Source of the DNA: Gammaproteobacteria bacterium
GTDB taxonomy: Bacteria; Pseudomonadota; Gammaproteobacteria; Steroidobacterales; Woeseiaceae
DNA: 64,000 nt
Reading direction: 5' to 3'
Assembly (NCBI GenBank): GCA_024639825.1
Contig: JAHEGH010000008.1
Location: 1-64,000, forward strand
Each line of letters begins with the position of its first letter. Position 1 is the first letter of the stretch. Shown one piece after another: positions 1 through 10,057 of this stretch. Under the pieces are notes generated by a model. That model searched no databases. It was not told the origin of the DNA and saw only the letters and a list, made by a program, of their open reading frames with translations. The translations under genes and the position numbers were made by a program.

Positions 1-322
1 CATCGTCTTCGCATAACAAAAACGGTCGCGGAACGGGAAATCCCGTTGCATGCAGCGCGCTGATAACCCTGAATTCCCGATCAACCGCGTGCGCTGATTT
101 GAGCAACTTTCCGGGTGGCTTACGCCGCAGCACATAGTGGCCCGATGCCGCGCGCAGAAGGTAGGTTGGGTTCGACTGGCCGCCCTTGAACTGGACAACC
201 GTCAAGGGGCCTTGAAAACCATCAATATGGTCGGCCAGGTAGGCTTCCAGACGCTTCTCGTCGAAGCGATGTGCCGCGGCAACAGCGCGCGTGCCGGTGT
301 TCTTGTCCTGACGTCCACTCAT
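1..322 (-). CDS. Aminoglycoside phosphotransferase-family kinase, N-terminal part (3' end beyond window)
   Basis: Reading the minus strand from an ATG at 322 gives an open frame of 107 codons that runs off the left edge. The visible part looks like the N-lobe of the APH/choline-kinase fold: a region around residues 39-70 with GGQSNPTYLL and YVLRRKPPG, typical of the phosphotransferases related to the kinase domain of ACAD10/ACAD11. It lies 17 nt downstream of the methylcrotonoyl-CoA carboxylase gene on the same strand, so it is probably the third gene of that operon and may act on hydroxylated acyl groups. The catalytic loop lies outside the window, so activity cannot be judged. Family assignment is good; substrate is inference. 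Confidence 0.75.
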   Translation of the reverse strand, partial: MSGRQDKNTGTRAVAAAHRFDEKRLEAYLADHIDGFQGPLTVVQFKGGQSNPTYLLRAASGHYVLRRKPPGKLLKSAHAVDREFRVISALHATGFPVPRPFLLCEDD

Positions 323-339
323 GGTCGCTGAGTGTACCG

Positions 340-1950
340 TTACATCCGGAAAATACCGAACGGCTCCTCACCGGGCTGCGCATGATTCATAGCAGCAGAC
401 AAGCCGTGGGCCAGAACGAGGCGCGTATCGAGTGGATCGATGACGCCATCATCCCAAAGCCGGCCGCTCGCGTAGAGAGGATTGCCCTGATTTTCATACT
501 GGGCACGAATCATGGCTTCGAAATTCTGTTTATCGCTCTCTGGCCACTCCTCGCCGCGAGCAACGAGACCGTCTTCCTTGACTGTCGACAGGACGAGTGC
601 CGCCTGGTCGCCACCCATGACTGAAATACGCGCATTGGGCCACATCCACATCATGCGAGGACTATAGGCGCGGCCGCACATAGCGTAGTTGCCGGCACCG
701 AAAGAACCCCCGACAACCACGGTGAACTTCGGGACAGTCGCAGTCGCAACAGCGTTGACCATCTTGGCGCCGTCTTTCGCAATACCCGCCTGTTCGACGC
801 GCTTGCCGACCATAAAGCCGGTGATGTTCTGCAGAAAGACAAGTGGGATGCGGCGACGGTTGCAAAGCTGCACAAAGTGCGCACCTTTCTGTGCCGATTC
901 AGGAAACAGGATGCCATTGTTCGCAACGATGCCGACCGGGTAGCCGTCAATGTGCGCAAATCCGCAGACAAGCGTTGCGCCATAAAGTTTTTTGAACTCA
1001 TGGAACTCGGAACCATCGACGATACGCGCGATAAGCTCGCGAATATCATAGGGAAAACGAAACTCGCGCGAGACAATGCCGTAGATATCCTCGACCGGGT
1101 ACTTTGGATCTGCCGGGTCGCGGCGCACGACGCTCGCTTTGCGATCAACATTGAGGTTGGCCACGATGTCGCGCGCGATCGCCAGGGCATGTTCGTCATC
1201 ATCGGCGAGATGATCCGTCACGCCCGATATGCGCGAGTGCACACTACCGCCACCAAGCGTTTCGGCATCGACGATTTCGCCAGTCGCTGCCTTTACCAAA
1301 GGCGGTCCACCCAGGAAAATCGTACCCTGGTTGCGGACGATGATCGATTCGTCACACATCGCCGGCACGTACGCACCGCCGGCAGTACAGGAACCCATTA
1401 CAACCGCAATCTGCGCAATACCTTTGCCAGACAGGCGAGCCTGGTTATAGAAGATACGACCAAAGTGGTCACGATCCGGGAACACCTCATCCTGGCGCGG
1501 CAGAAATGCACCACCGGAGTCCACAAGATAAATGCACGGCAGGTAATTCTCCTCGGCAATTTCCTGCGCACGGAGGTGCTTCTTCACAGTCAATGGATAA
1601 TAAGTGCCGCCTTTTACCGTCGCGTCATTTGCGACGATCATGCATTCGATGCCGTGAATACGACCAATGCCTGTCACTATGCCTGCACTGGGCACATCAT
1701 CACTGTAAACCTGCCATGCAGCCTGGCGACCAATCTCGAGAAAGTGTGCACCCTTGTCGAGTAGGCCCTTGATGCGGTCACGCGCAAGCAGCTTACCGCG
1801 CTTCAGGTGTTTTTCGCGGGAGCGTTCAGGGCCACCCTGCGTTACATAAGCGTCTACTTCGCGGAGAGCCTTGACGAGCGCCTCATGCGCAGCCTGGTTC
1901 TTCGTGAAGTCGTCCGAATTTCGATCGACCTTTGTCTGGATTACAGGCAT
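340..1950 (-). CDS. liuB: Methylcrotonoyl-CoA carboxylase, carboxyltransferase (beta) subunit
   Basis: A 536-residue carboxyltransferase of the acyl-CoA carboxylase beta family. In leucine degradation it moves the carboxyl group from biotin to 3-methylcrotonoyl-CoA, working with a biotin-carrying alpha subunit that is not in this window. Visible family blocks include [16 protein letters not shown] and, later, [15 protein letters not shown] followed by [10 protein letters not shown]. Length fits the family (about 535). An upstream in-frame ATG at 1968 would overlap isovaleryl-CoA dehydrogenase by 14 nt; the ATG at 1950 has a GAAGTGAG Shine-Dalgarno-like stretch and leaves a 4-nt gap, so it is preferred. 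The pairing with liuA makes methylcrotonoyl-CoA much more likely than propionyl- or geranyl-CoA as substrate. Confidence 0.93.
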   Translation of the reverse strand: MPVIQTKVDRNSDDFTKNQAAHEALVKALREVDAYVTQGGPERSREKHLKRGKLLARDRIKGLLDKGAHFLEIGRQAAWQVYSDDVPSAGIVTGIGRIHGIECMIVANDATVKGGTYYPLTVKKHLRAQEIAEENYLPCIYLVDSGGAFLPRQDEVFPDRDHFGRIFYNQARLSGKGIAQIAVVMGSCTAGGAYVPAMCDESIIVRNQGTIFLGGPPLVKAATGEIVDAETLGGGSVHSRISGVTDHLADDDEHALAIARDIVANLNVDRKASVVRRDPADPKYPVEDIYGIVSREFRFPYDIRELIARIVDGSEFHEFKKLYGATLVCGFAHIDGYPVGIVANNGILFPESAQKGAHFVQLCNRRRIPLVFLQNITGFMVGKRVEQAGIAKDGAKMVNAVATATVPKFTVVVGGSFGAGNYAMCGRAYSPRMMWMWPNARISVMGGDQAALVLSTVKEDGLVARGEEWPESDKQNFEAMIRAQYENQGNPLYASGRLWDDGVIDPLDTRLVLAHGLSAAMNHAQPGEEPFGIFRM

Positions 1951-1954
1951 CGAC

Positions 1955-3112
1955 TCACTTCGTGGCATTAAACAGTTCGCGGCCGATCAGCATACGGCGA
2001 ATTTCACTGGTGCCCGCGCCAATTTCGTAGAGCTTTGCGTCGCGCCACAGGCGCCCGGCCGGAAATTCATTGATGTAACCATTGCCACCCAATGCCTGGA
2101 TCGCCTCACCCGCCATCCAGGTCGCCTTCTCAGCAGCCAAGAGGATACATCCAGCGGCGTCGAAGCGGGTAGCCAGGCCGCGGTCGCAAGCACGCGCTAC
2201 CGCGTAGACGTATGCCCTGCAGGAATTCATGACTGTATACATATCGGCGATCTTTCCCTGCATCAGCTGGAATTCACCAATCGCTTGTCCAAACTGTTTG
2301 CGATCGTGGATATAGGGCATGACCAGATCCATGCAGGCTGCCATGATGCCCAGCGAGCCGCCGGAAAGTACCACGCGCTCGTAATCGAGGCCGCTCATCA
2401 GGATAGCGGCGCCCTTGCCCTCTTCAGCCAGCCGATTGGCTGCCGGAATCCGGCATTCCTCGAACAACACTTCGCTTGTATCGGAGCCGCGCATACCCAG
2501 CTTGTCCAGCTTCTGCGGCGTCGAAAGTCCGGGTGTTCCGCGTTCGACGAGGAACGCGCTGATGTTTTTCGTCTCAGCACCGGGATTCGTCTTGGCATAG
2601 ACGATGATGACATCGGCACCCGGAGCATTCGTTATCCACATCTTGGAGCCGTTGAGCACGTAGTCATCGCCATCGCGCACAGCTGTAGTACGCATACCCA
2701 TGACGTCCGACCCCGCGCCCGCTTCACTCATCGCAAGCGCCCCCAGGAACTCACCTGAAACAAGCCTGGGCAGTAACCTCTGCTTCTGCTCGCCGCTGCC
2801 CCAGCGACTCAGCTGATTAACACATAGATTCGAATGCGCGCCGTAGGACAAACCGACCGAACCCGAGGCCCGGCTGATTTCTTCCATAGCGATAACGTGA
2901 GCAAGGTATCCGAGTTCGGAGCCGCCATACTCTTCCTTGACTGTAATGCCGAGCAGGCCAAGTTCACCAAGCTCGGTCCAGAGATCGCGGGGAAACTCGT
3001 TTTTCTTGTCTATCTCGGCGGCACGAGGCGCGATCCGATCCGCGGAAAAACTGCGCACTGTCTCGCGCAACAGATCAAGATCCTCACCGTGGCCGAAGTC
3101 GAACTCAAACAT
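1955..3112 (-). CDS. liuA: Isovaleryl-CoA dehydrogenase
   Basis: A 385-residue FAD-dependent acyl-CoA dehydrogenase that oxidises isovaleryl-CoA to 3-methylcrotonoyl-CoA, the substrate of the next gene's carboxylase. The chain has the usual N-terminal helical domain, the FAD-binding segment around [11 protein letters not shown] (126-135) and WITNA, and [12 protein letters not shown] at 241-252, where Glu245 occupies the catalytic-base position typical of isovaleryl-CoA dehydrogenases (medium-chain enzymes carry the base elsewhere). The C-terminus carries QALGGNGY. It is the first gene of the operon; the 89-nt gap upstream (3113-3201) must hold the promoter. No MerR-type liuR regulator is adjacent. 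Confidence 0.95.
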   Translation of the reverse strand: MFEFDFGHGEDLDLLRETVRSFSADRIAPRAAEIDKKNEFPRDLWTELGELGLLGITVKEEYGGSELGYLAHVIAMEEISRASGSVGLSYGAHSNLCVNQLSRWGSGEQKQRLLPRLVSGEFLGALAMSEAGAGSDVMGMRTTAVRDGDDYVLNGSKMWITNAPGADVIIVYAKTNPGAETKNISAFLVERGTPGLSTPQKLDKLGMRGSDTSEVLFEECRIPAANRLAEEGKGAAILMSGLDYERVVLSGGSLGIMAACMDLVMPYIHDRKQFGQAIGEFQLMQGKIADMYTVMNSCRAYVYAVARACDRGLATRFDAAGCILLAAEKATWMAGEAIQALGGNGYINEFPAGRLWRDAKLYEIGAGTSEIRRMLIGRELFNATK

Positions 3113-3201
3113 GAAAGGACACCTCTCCGGATCCTGCAGCAGTTTGCACCATTGTCCGGCCGCTACAGCTCCACATGAATACCAATCGCGGGGTAGGATC
3201 G

Positions 3202-3627
3202 CTAGTCGGTCGCGTCTACCCGCTCAACCGCGTGCGCTCGAGCGCTCACATCTTCGCCAAGGACGAAACGCGCAAACCAGAAGTGACGGCCGAATTGTTC
3301 CTCCTCGGTACGAAAGTACGCTACCTGGCAGTCCGGAATAAATCCGCAGCCAGGCGAACTATTCCCCACAACGTCGATGGTTAGCAGTCCGTTGCCATCC
3401 GTTGTGCCCAGGAACGAACCATCGTCATGACAAATCAGACGCGCGTTTGCGACGGGATTACGATTCGCGTCACTCATCCTGAGCGTGACGGGCATCGTCA
3501 TTTCCGAACTGCATCCACAAAAGGATTTCGCGCAATCGAACTCAGCAGCATCCTGGTCGCTATCAGTGGCGCACGCGACCAACAGCAGCGCCACTCCGAT
3601 CGCGGTGACATTGCTCGTTACTTTCAT
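3202..3627 (-). CDS. Putative lipoprotein, unknown function
   Basis: A 141-residue protein with a short signal peptide ending in a lipobox (LLLVAC, lipidated Cys19), so probably anchored in the outer membrane. The mature part has several cysteines ([26 protein letters not shown]) and a central segment that reads like a small beta-sandwich of the carboxypeptidase-regulatory/Ig type ([30 protein letters not shown]). A TTG five codons upstream (3642) overlaps the preceding stop and is an alternative start; the ATG gives the better signal peptide. It follows the LuxR-type gene on the same strand. I do not recognise the family. Confidence 0.7.
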   Translation of the reverse strand: MKVTSNVTAIGVALLLVACATDSDQDAAEFDCAKSFCGCSSEMTMPVTLRMSDANRNPVANARLICHDDGSFLGTTDGNGLLTIDVVGNSSPGCGFIPDCQVAYFRTEEEQFGRHFWFARFVLGEDVSARAHAVERVDATD

Positions 3628-3638
3628 GGCCTTTTTTC

Positions 3639-4430
3639 TCAACCCTGTGACAGGTTCTCAATAAATCGGGAAAACAGCTCGTACTGGGACGTTATACCGA
3701 GCTTCGAAAACAGGTTGCGCTTGTGGACCATAACGGTACCGGGCGCGATATCAAGTTCACGCGCGACCGATTTGGTCGAATGTCCGCGTAACAGAAGCTG
3801 CGTGATTTCACGCTCACGCTGAGTAAGCACGCTGTCACCGAAATTAACGAAACAGTCGGTAAGGCGCTGATGAATGTCGCGGTTGGGAGAACTCGTCTGC
3901 TGCCATTGGTCCCAGACACGCTGCATCGCAGCGGCAACCAGCGGCTCGATCATTTCCAGCCGATAACGTTCGACTCGCGTCAGTCGATTTCGGGTCCGGC
4001 CTACAACAATCACCAGTGTGCTCATTGGCGACACGTCTCGCAGGAAATCCATTTCGTCGACCAGGTGCGTCCGTTCTACATACTGGTGGTAATACTCACT
4101 GGAACGAAACCGATCAGGCTGCGTATCGCGAAACCGGCACATACTAGGCTTGGCTTCTGAAATGGCGAGCTGATACAGCGGGTCCAGCAGATAAGGTCCT
4201 GCCAGGTAACGGTCGAGAAAGTGCCGGCGCTCAGCAGGTGCGAGTGAATGCGCCAGGACCTCGGGCGCAGCATCCTTGTGGAACGCGAGCAGGCTCGTTC
4301 CATCATTGCTTACCGTTTCGCAAATGAGCGCTACGAGTTTTTCCGCAATAGCTTTGCTCTCCGTCGCTGCAACTAACGCAGCCACTCTCGCGTGCCATTC
4401 CGGCGTATCGAATACCAGCTGCGATCGCAT
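3639..4430 (-). CDS. LuxR-family transcriptional regulator
   Basis: A 263-residue regulator. The C-terminal 60 residues are a GerE/LuxR helix-turn-helix (LTQREREITQLLLRGHSTKSVARELDIAPGTVMVHKRNLFSKLGI, with the Glu and Val/His positions of the family). The N-terminal ~195 residues do not match an autoinducer-binding or receiver domain that I can recognise; there is no phosphoacceptor Asp pattern. The reading frame is open for 45 codons upstream, but the ATG at 4430 comes 1 nt after the stop of the preceding VOC gene (TGATATG), which suggests translational coupling. Target genes are unknown. Confidence 0.88.
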   Translation of the reverse strand: MRSQLVFDTPEWHARVAALVAATESKAIAEKLVALICETVSNDGTSLLAFHKDAAPEVLAHSLAPAERRHFLDRYLAGPYLLDPLYQLAISEAKPSMCRFRDTQPDRFRSSEYYHQYVERTHLVDEMDFLRDVSPMSTLVIVVGRTRNRLTRVERYRLEMIEPLVAAAMQRVWDQWQQTSSPNRDIHQRLTDCFVNFGDSVLTQREREITQLLLRGHSTKSVARELDIAPGTVMVHKRNLFSKLGITSQYELFSRFIENLSQG

Positions 4431-4431
4431 A

Positions 4432-4809
4432 TCAGGGCTGGTAAAGCGCGGCTGTGGCGCCAGACGGATCGCGAATAACACAAAAACGCCCGCCCGCAAG
4501 ATCTTTTGGTCCCACCAGCACTTCGCCGCCGTTCGCTTTACACGCCGCTGCACTGGCCTCGACATCCGCGACCGTTATGTAGATCAGCCAACCACCCGGG
4601 ATTTCAGCGTTCCCGCCACGCGCATGACAGATGCCCGAGACCGCCTCGCCGCTCTCCGGCATCGTCATCGAATAGTCGGAATAATCGCCCATGGACACTG
4701 CTTCGGTTTCCCAGCCAACAACGCTTTTATAAAAGTCCCGCAAACCGTCGGCATCGTTGACGGTCATATCGATCCAGCCAATCTGGCCAACCTGTGTATT
4801 GTCAGACAT
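4432..4809 (-). CDS. VOC-superfamily (glyoxalase/bleomycin-resistance fold) protein
   Basis: A 125-residue single-module VOC protein, containing GQIGWIDMTVNDADGLRDFY near the start and VADVEASAAACKANGG followed by FCVIRDPSGATAALYQP at the end, the usual arrangement of paired beta-alpha-beta-beta-beta units. Such proteins bind a metal and act on small electrophiles or serve as antibiotic-binding proteins; substrate cannot be read from the sequence. The start at 4809 is supported by an AAAAAGGGGG ribosome site; a longer reading to 4836 lacks one. It is co-transcribed with the LuxR-type gene. Confidence 0.85.
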   Translation of the reverse strand: MSDNTQVGQIGWIDMTVNDADGLRDFYKSVVGWETEAVSMGDYSDYSMTMPESGEAVSGICHARGGNAEIPGGWLIYITVADVEASAAACKANGGEVLVGPKDLAGGRFCVIRDPSGATAALYQP

Positions 4810-4837
4810 TGAGCCCCCTTTTTTTGTTCTTCTCAAC

Positions 4838-6238
<1,401 letters not shown>

Positions 6239-6257
6239 TCATTGGAGCAACGGCGCC

Positions 6258-6680
6258 CTACAGGGCCGCCCAAACCGCTCGTCCCAGCATGAACCAGAGC
6301 GCCAGTGCCGCTGCGCTATACGCCGCAAATCTCATGATGACGATATTCACCGTGCAATGAATCGCGCTGTGCAAACTGCGAAATACCAGGAACAGCCAGG
6401 CCGCAATGACATCGGCGTTCCCTGCTGTCGCAGTGACGTACAGGTACAGGCACAGCGCGTAGAACAACACCGGCAGCTCGAACAGGTTCCTGAGGTTGTT
6501 GGCCGGATAGCTAACCTCCTCCGGTAGAAATGCAGCTGCCTTGTCAGGCGTGGTGTAGGCCTGCGCAGGCTTGCCCGCCCGGCGCATGGCGGGTAAGCGC
6601 CGAGCGTACAGGACAAACCACACGACCGCTGTGAGCACCATCATGCCGAGCATCGGCAAAAGAATGGACTCGTCACTCAT
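6258..6680 (-). CDS. MAPEG-family membrane protein
   Basis: A 140-residue, four-helix membrane protein of the MAPEG group (microsomal glutathione transferase-like). The first helix (LPMLGMMVLTAVVWFVLYARR), the NLFELPVLFYAL signature after an Asn-rich turn, and RSLHSAIH in the third segment are typical. Bacterial members are inner-membrane proteins, mostly without known substrate. It ends convergently 19 nt from glnB and follows the DNA glycosylase gene on its own strand. Confidence 0.88.
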   Translation of the reverse strand: MSDESILLPMLGMMVLTAVVWFVLYARRLPAMRRAGKPAQAYTTPDKAAAFLPEEVSYPANNLRNLFELPVLFYALCLYLYVTATAGNADVIAAWLFLVFRSLHSAIHCTVNIVIMRFAAYSAAALALWFMLGRAVWAAL

Positions 6681-6716
6681 GAGTCTTCGCCTTTGATCAT
6701 GTCCCCCTCCTCACTC

Positions 6717-7220
6717 TTATTCCAGTACTGGCAAGAACGCATTCCGCCAGACGGCCAGCTTACCGGAGAACGGCATGGCCGCGTAGGCCGGGCTGGTTGA
6801 CGGCAGACCGATTTGTCCAACTCTTCGGGGGGTTAGCGCCGGATCCACGAAACGCGTGAACATCTGCTCTGCCTTCCTGCCATTAAAGGCCAACAGCTCG
6901 ATGGCGGGGTGTTGTTTGAAGAACACCTCGAAGTCATTTGGCTGCGCACTGTTCATCCGGATATCCGAATCCAGGCTACCGGGTCTCTCGGAACTCTTCA
7001 GCACATCCCAAAGTGCAACCTGGCGCTCACTTAACTGGATGCAGCGATGGCGATATTCACCCTCGATACCGAACACTTCCCGCATGATCGGCCAAAATGC
7101 ATTTTGCGGATGCGCGTAATACTGCTGCTCTGCAATCGATTTCCGGCCAGGCAGACTGCCGAGCACCAGGATGCGCGCATCCGGTCGCTCGATAGGTGGA
7201 AATCCGTCAGATGTTTCCAT
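6717..7220 (-). CDS. DNA-deoxyinosine (hypoxanthine) glycosylase, UDG superfamily
   Basis: A 167-residue member of the uracil-DNA-glycosylase superfamily, family 6 type (hypoxanthine-DNA glycosylase). It begins with ILVLGSLPGRKSI, continues with YYAHPQNAFWPI (substrate-pocket Asn in HPQN), and ends with LPSTSPA, the motif-2 loop. It should excise deaminated adenine (hypoxanthine) from DNA and lies in the cytoplasm. It is the third gene of a tight run with the FkbM-like and histidine-phosphatase genes; that context gives no functional clue. Confidence 0.88.
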   Translation of the reverse strand: METSDGFPPIERPDARILVLGSLPGRKSIAEQQYYAHPQNAFWPIMREVFGIEGEYRHRCIQLSERQVALWDVLKSSERPGSLDSDIRMNSAQPNDFEVFFKQHPAIELLAFNGRKAEQMFTRFVDPALTPRRVGQIGLPSTSPAYAAMPFSGKLAVWRNAFLPVLE

Positions 7221-7238
7221 TCGGCCCTGTTATTGATG

Positions 7239-7991
7239 TTACTGCCGCGATTTGAGAAGGCGCCGCGCGAGCACTTCCATATCCCCGGCGTCGCGCATGC
7301 GCATGACCGGATCGTCCGCGGTGATATTCATGCCGCGAATCGCCTTCCGCAACAACACGCCGTCTTCGCCGAAATCGAAGTCGATTACGTTCAGGCAGCA
7401 CGTAGACTGATCGAGAAGGCCAAAAGCCTGCAGGCCGACTCCTGTAGCCCACCCAAGAATCGCCGCATTCGTCCCACCATGCGCGAACACAGCAAGATCA
7501 TGCCAGGAAGTATCGAGGAGTAATGCGTCCATCGCGGTCGCTATGCGTGCATAGAAATCCTGGTAGCGCTCGCCGCCCAGAAATGCCGCGTCTTCCTGTT
7601 CCGCCCGCCAGTGGGAGAACGCGACATCGCTCACGATGTCGTAACCGCCGGTTACCTCACCTTTTACCGGACGTATTTCCTCGAGCTCTGGAACCACTTC
7701 GAGTTCAATATCACGATCGGCAAGAATCGCCTCACCCGTCTCGCGCGTTCTGAGCAACCCCGTACAGATGGCTTTATCAACATGCACATCGACGAACCAT
7801 GTCGCCATGGATTGAGCCTGAGCCCTGCCCCTGGCGTTCAGGGCAACCAGGTCCGGGTCGCCGAGCCACTCACCATTCTCATCGATGTAGTCGACGGCGC
7901 CATGTCGGAACAGGTAGAGGCGACGACGGCTCGAACCATCGATCGCGACGCGCTGGCGCTTCGTGCGATAAGGGTCCCGGGGTTCGCTCAT
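7239..7991 (-). CDS. Histidine phosphatase-family protein
   Basis: A 250-residue phosphoglycerate-mutase-like phosphatase. The phosphohistidine motif LYLFRHG lies at 25-31 (His30), and the second catalytic stretch VFAHGG is near residue 165. Members hydrolyse small phosphomonoesters or phosphoproteins by way of a phosphohistidine. Nothing in the sequence fixes the substrate. It overlaps the upstream FkbM-like gene by 4 nt (ATGA), so the two are probably co-translated. Confidence 0.88.
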   Translation of the reverse strand: MSEPRDPYRTKRQRVAIDGSSRRRLYLFRHGAVDYIDENGEWLGDPDLVALNARGRAQAQSMATWFVDVHVDKAICTGLLRTRETGEAILADRDIELEVVPELEEIRPVKGEVTGGYDIVSDVAFSHWRAEQEDAAFLGGERYQDFYARIATAMDALLLDTSWHDLAVFAHGGTNAAILGWATGVGLQAFGLLDQSTCCLNVIDFDFGEDGVLLRKAIRGMNITADDPVMRMRDAGDMEVLARRLLKSRQ

Positions 7992-8878
7992 ATTTCCTGG
8001 TACGGCATAGACCGCATGATATCCAACTGATCGGCTTCTGAGATTCCGCGGCCCAGCCAGTTGGCGTGCGGCCGAAACGCCTCACGCGCCGTCAGCGCCG
8101 TTACGCCCTCGATCTCGACGTCGTCACGCAGGAAGAACGCATTGGTCCCGGTTGAATCGCAACCGATTAGGTAATAGCCCTTGCGCTGGCCAAGTGACCG
8201 CAACGCAGCCAGCGATGCGCCATAGTAAAAGCCGCTGGGGTGTTTGCTGTAGCGCTCGAACGAGTCGTCGTAGGGCACTGTCAATGCGAGTTCAGGACCG
8301 ATTCCTGCGTTGTACTCAATACAGACGACGCGCGGCGAAATACATTCGAGCGCTTCCCAGAGCCAGTAATCATTACCATCGACATCAAGAGACAGGAGGT
8401 CAATGTCCCGCGGTACACCATTGTCCCGAATCAGGGACTGCAGGTTCCCGCGCGTAATAAAAGCCTGCACGGCCGTAATGCGGTCAATGCCATGTTGTTT
8501 CGCAGCATAGTTGAAGTAGTCCACGTTCTCCGCCGAGCCATCCATAAGCAGACCGTGGAAATCTTCCTTGAGCATCAGTCGCAGCGCGTTGCATTGCGCT
8601 GCGCCAAATCCAAATTCCACAAACCAGCGCGACTCGAAACCGATCTCATCGAACAGATAGCGCAGAATCCCATCCTCGCCATTCTGCGATAGCCAGCTGT
8701 ATTCATAACGTCCCAGACCAGGTACGTCAGCCTGCGTACGCGGCGGAAACCGTTTGCGGTCCGGCTTGGCCCACTTCGCGCTCACCTTGCCGGCACGCAC
8801 TGAAAAGGGAATCAGTTTGCGCTTGAGCCATTTACGCGCGCGCCGTACGCGGTATTTTTTGACCGGAATGTGTGTCAT
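7988..8878 (-). CDS. FkbM-like methyltransferase-fold protein
   Basis: A 296-residue soluble protein with an Arg/Lys-rich N-terminus (about the first 40 residues) and then a Rossmann-type core: SQNGEDGILRYLF, WFVEFGFGAAQCNALRL (SAM-binding loop position), LLMDGS, and DLLSLDVDGNDYWLWEAL, which matches the acidic strand of FkbM methyltransferases. The basic tail could contact nucleic acid or anionic lipid; that is inference. FkbM relatives often methylate glycans or lipids, but catalysis is not shown. It is first in a run of four genes (phosphatase, glycosylase, MAPEG). Confidence 0.7.
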   Translation of the reverse strand: MTHIPVKKYRVRRARKWLKRKLIPFSVRAGKVSAKWAKPDRKRFPPRTQADVPGLGRYEYSWLSQNGEDGILRYLFDEIGFESRWFVEFGFGAAQCNALRLMLKEDFHGLLMDGSAENVDYFNYAAKQHGIDRITAVQAFITRGNLQSLIRDNGVPRDIDLLSLDVDGNDYWLWEALECISPRVVCIEYNAGIGPELALTVPYDDSFERYSKHPSGFYYGASLAALRSLGQRKGYYLIGCDSTGTNAFFLRDDVEIEGVTALTAREAFRPHANWLGRGISEADQLDIMRSMPYQEI

Positions 8879-8884
8879 GGGATC

Positions 8885-9982
8885 CTAGTAACCTCTCTCG
8901 GCGTCAACCACGTTCAACAATGCGTCACCCGCCAGGTAACGACGGATGTTTTCAATTACCAGCAAGCGGTGGCGAGTCCGATCACTCCCGGTGGCCGATA
9001 CGTGCGGTGTAATGATGACGTTATCGGCCTGCCACAAGCCGTGCTCTGGCGGCAGAGGCTCCGGATCCGTTACGTCGAGGCCAGCGCCCGCGAGTCGCCC
9101 GTCCCGCAGCGCGGCCAGCAGAGCATCAGTATCAACAGTGGCGCCACGGCCGACGTTGATGAAGTAAGGGGCACGAGATTGGACTGCGGCAAAAAACTCC
9201 TCGCCCAGCAGTCCCCGCGTCTTGTCAGTCAATGGCAGTGCATTGACGATGACGTCGGCCTCTTTTGCAAGCGTCAACATCTCGTCCGACAAGCCCACGT
9301 AGTCCACAAAATCAGGACCCTCGCGAGAGCTGTTGCGCGTTGCAGTGATACGCATACCCAGCGCCGCCCCACGCCGAGCGATTTCCGTGCCAATACCACC
9401 CAGCCCAAGCACCAACATCGTCTTGCCATGCGCGGTCGTCATGCCACGAGTGTAGGGCTCGGATCGGTTCCACTCACCACTCTTCCTGTCCTCCATAAAC
9501 GCCGGCAATTTGCGCAACAAGGCAAGTGTCATCGCAATTGCATGCTCGGCGATGACGGGCGAGGACATCTTCTGCATATTTGTCAGCACGACCTCGCCAC
9601 TGACGAACTTCGGTGACGTCACACAACGGTCCGCGCCGGCCGAATAAATCTGAACCCAGCTGGCGTGCGGCGCAGCCTCCATCAAATCGTGGCTGCAAAA
9701 ACCGATGATCGCACCGGCCGGCCCAGCCTGGGTCAACGCTTCCTCGAGTGAAGACACGACGACAACATTGAAGCCCTCGAAGTCTGGCAGCTCGAACCCG
9801 ATATCGCGAACGAGGACGACTCTCGATGGATCCCAGGAGGACACATCGCGCATGGCGGTCGAACCTTCGCGCAGGCCGGCATCATCGACAAGATTGTCGA
9901 TCGAGTATTCGGCTGATAGTGGGGTTGCGGTGATCAGCAGCAGTGCTGCACCGATTGCTACGATCGCTCTGGTTACCTGCAT
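8885..9982 (-). CDS. Exported D-2-hydroxyacid dehydrogenase-family protein
   Basis: A 365-residue protein. Residues 1-24 form a signal peptide (VTRAIVAIGAALLLITATPLSA). The rest is a D-2-hydroxyacid dehydrogenase: NAD-binding GLGGIG, NVGRG with the substrate-binding Arg, DPEPLP with the Glu, and ITPHVS with the catalytic His. All catalytic residues are kept. The family normally works in the cytoplasm with NAD(H), which is not expected in the periplasm, so the signal peptide is the odd point. A GTG four codons upstream (9994) is an alternative start. Neighbouring genes do not clarify the substrate. Confidence 0.85.
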   Translation of the reverse strand: MQVTRAIVAIGAALLLITATPLSAEYSIDNLVDDAGLREGSTAMRDVSSWDPSRVVLVRDIGFELPDFEGFNVVVVSSLEEALTQAGPAGAIIGFCSHDLMEAAPHASWVQIYSAGADRCVTSPKFVSGEVVLTNMQKMSSPVIAEHAIAMTLALLRKLPAFMEDRKSGEWNRSEPYTRGMTTAHGKTMLVLGLGGIGTEIARRGAALGMRITATRNSSREGPDFVDYVGLSDEMLTLAKEADVIVNALPLTDKTRGLLGEEFFAAVQSRAPYFINVGRGATVDTDALLAALRDGRLAGAGLDVTDPEPLPPEHGLWQADNVIITPHVSATGSDRTRHRLLVIENIRRYLAGDALLNVVDAERGY

Positions 9983-10057
9983 GGGGATTTCCACGACGCG
10001 TATTAACGCATTAATCGCTCATTATGAGCGAAATCCGCGGAATTCGACAATTGTGAA

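Noticed and set aside
877..1764. Long open frame on the plus strand opposite liuB
   Set aside because: It is the antisense shadow of a clear carboxyltransferase gene; its translation has no family features.
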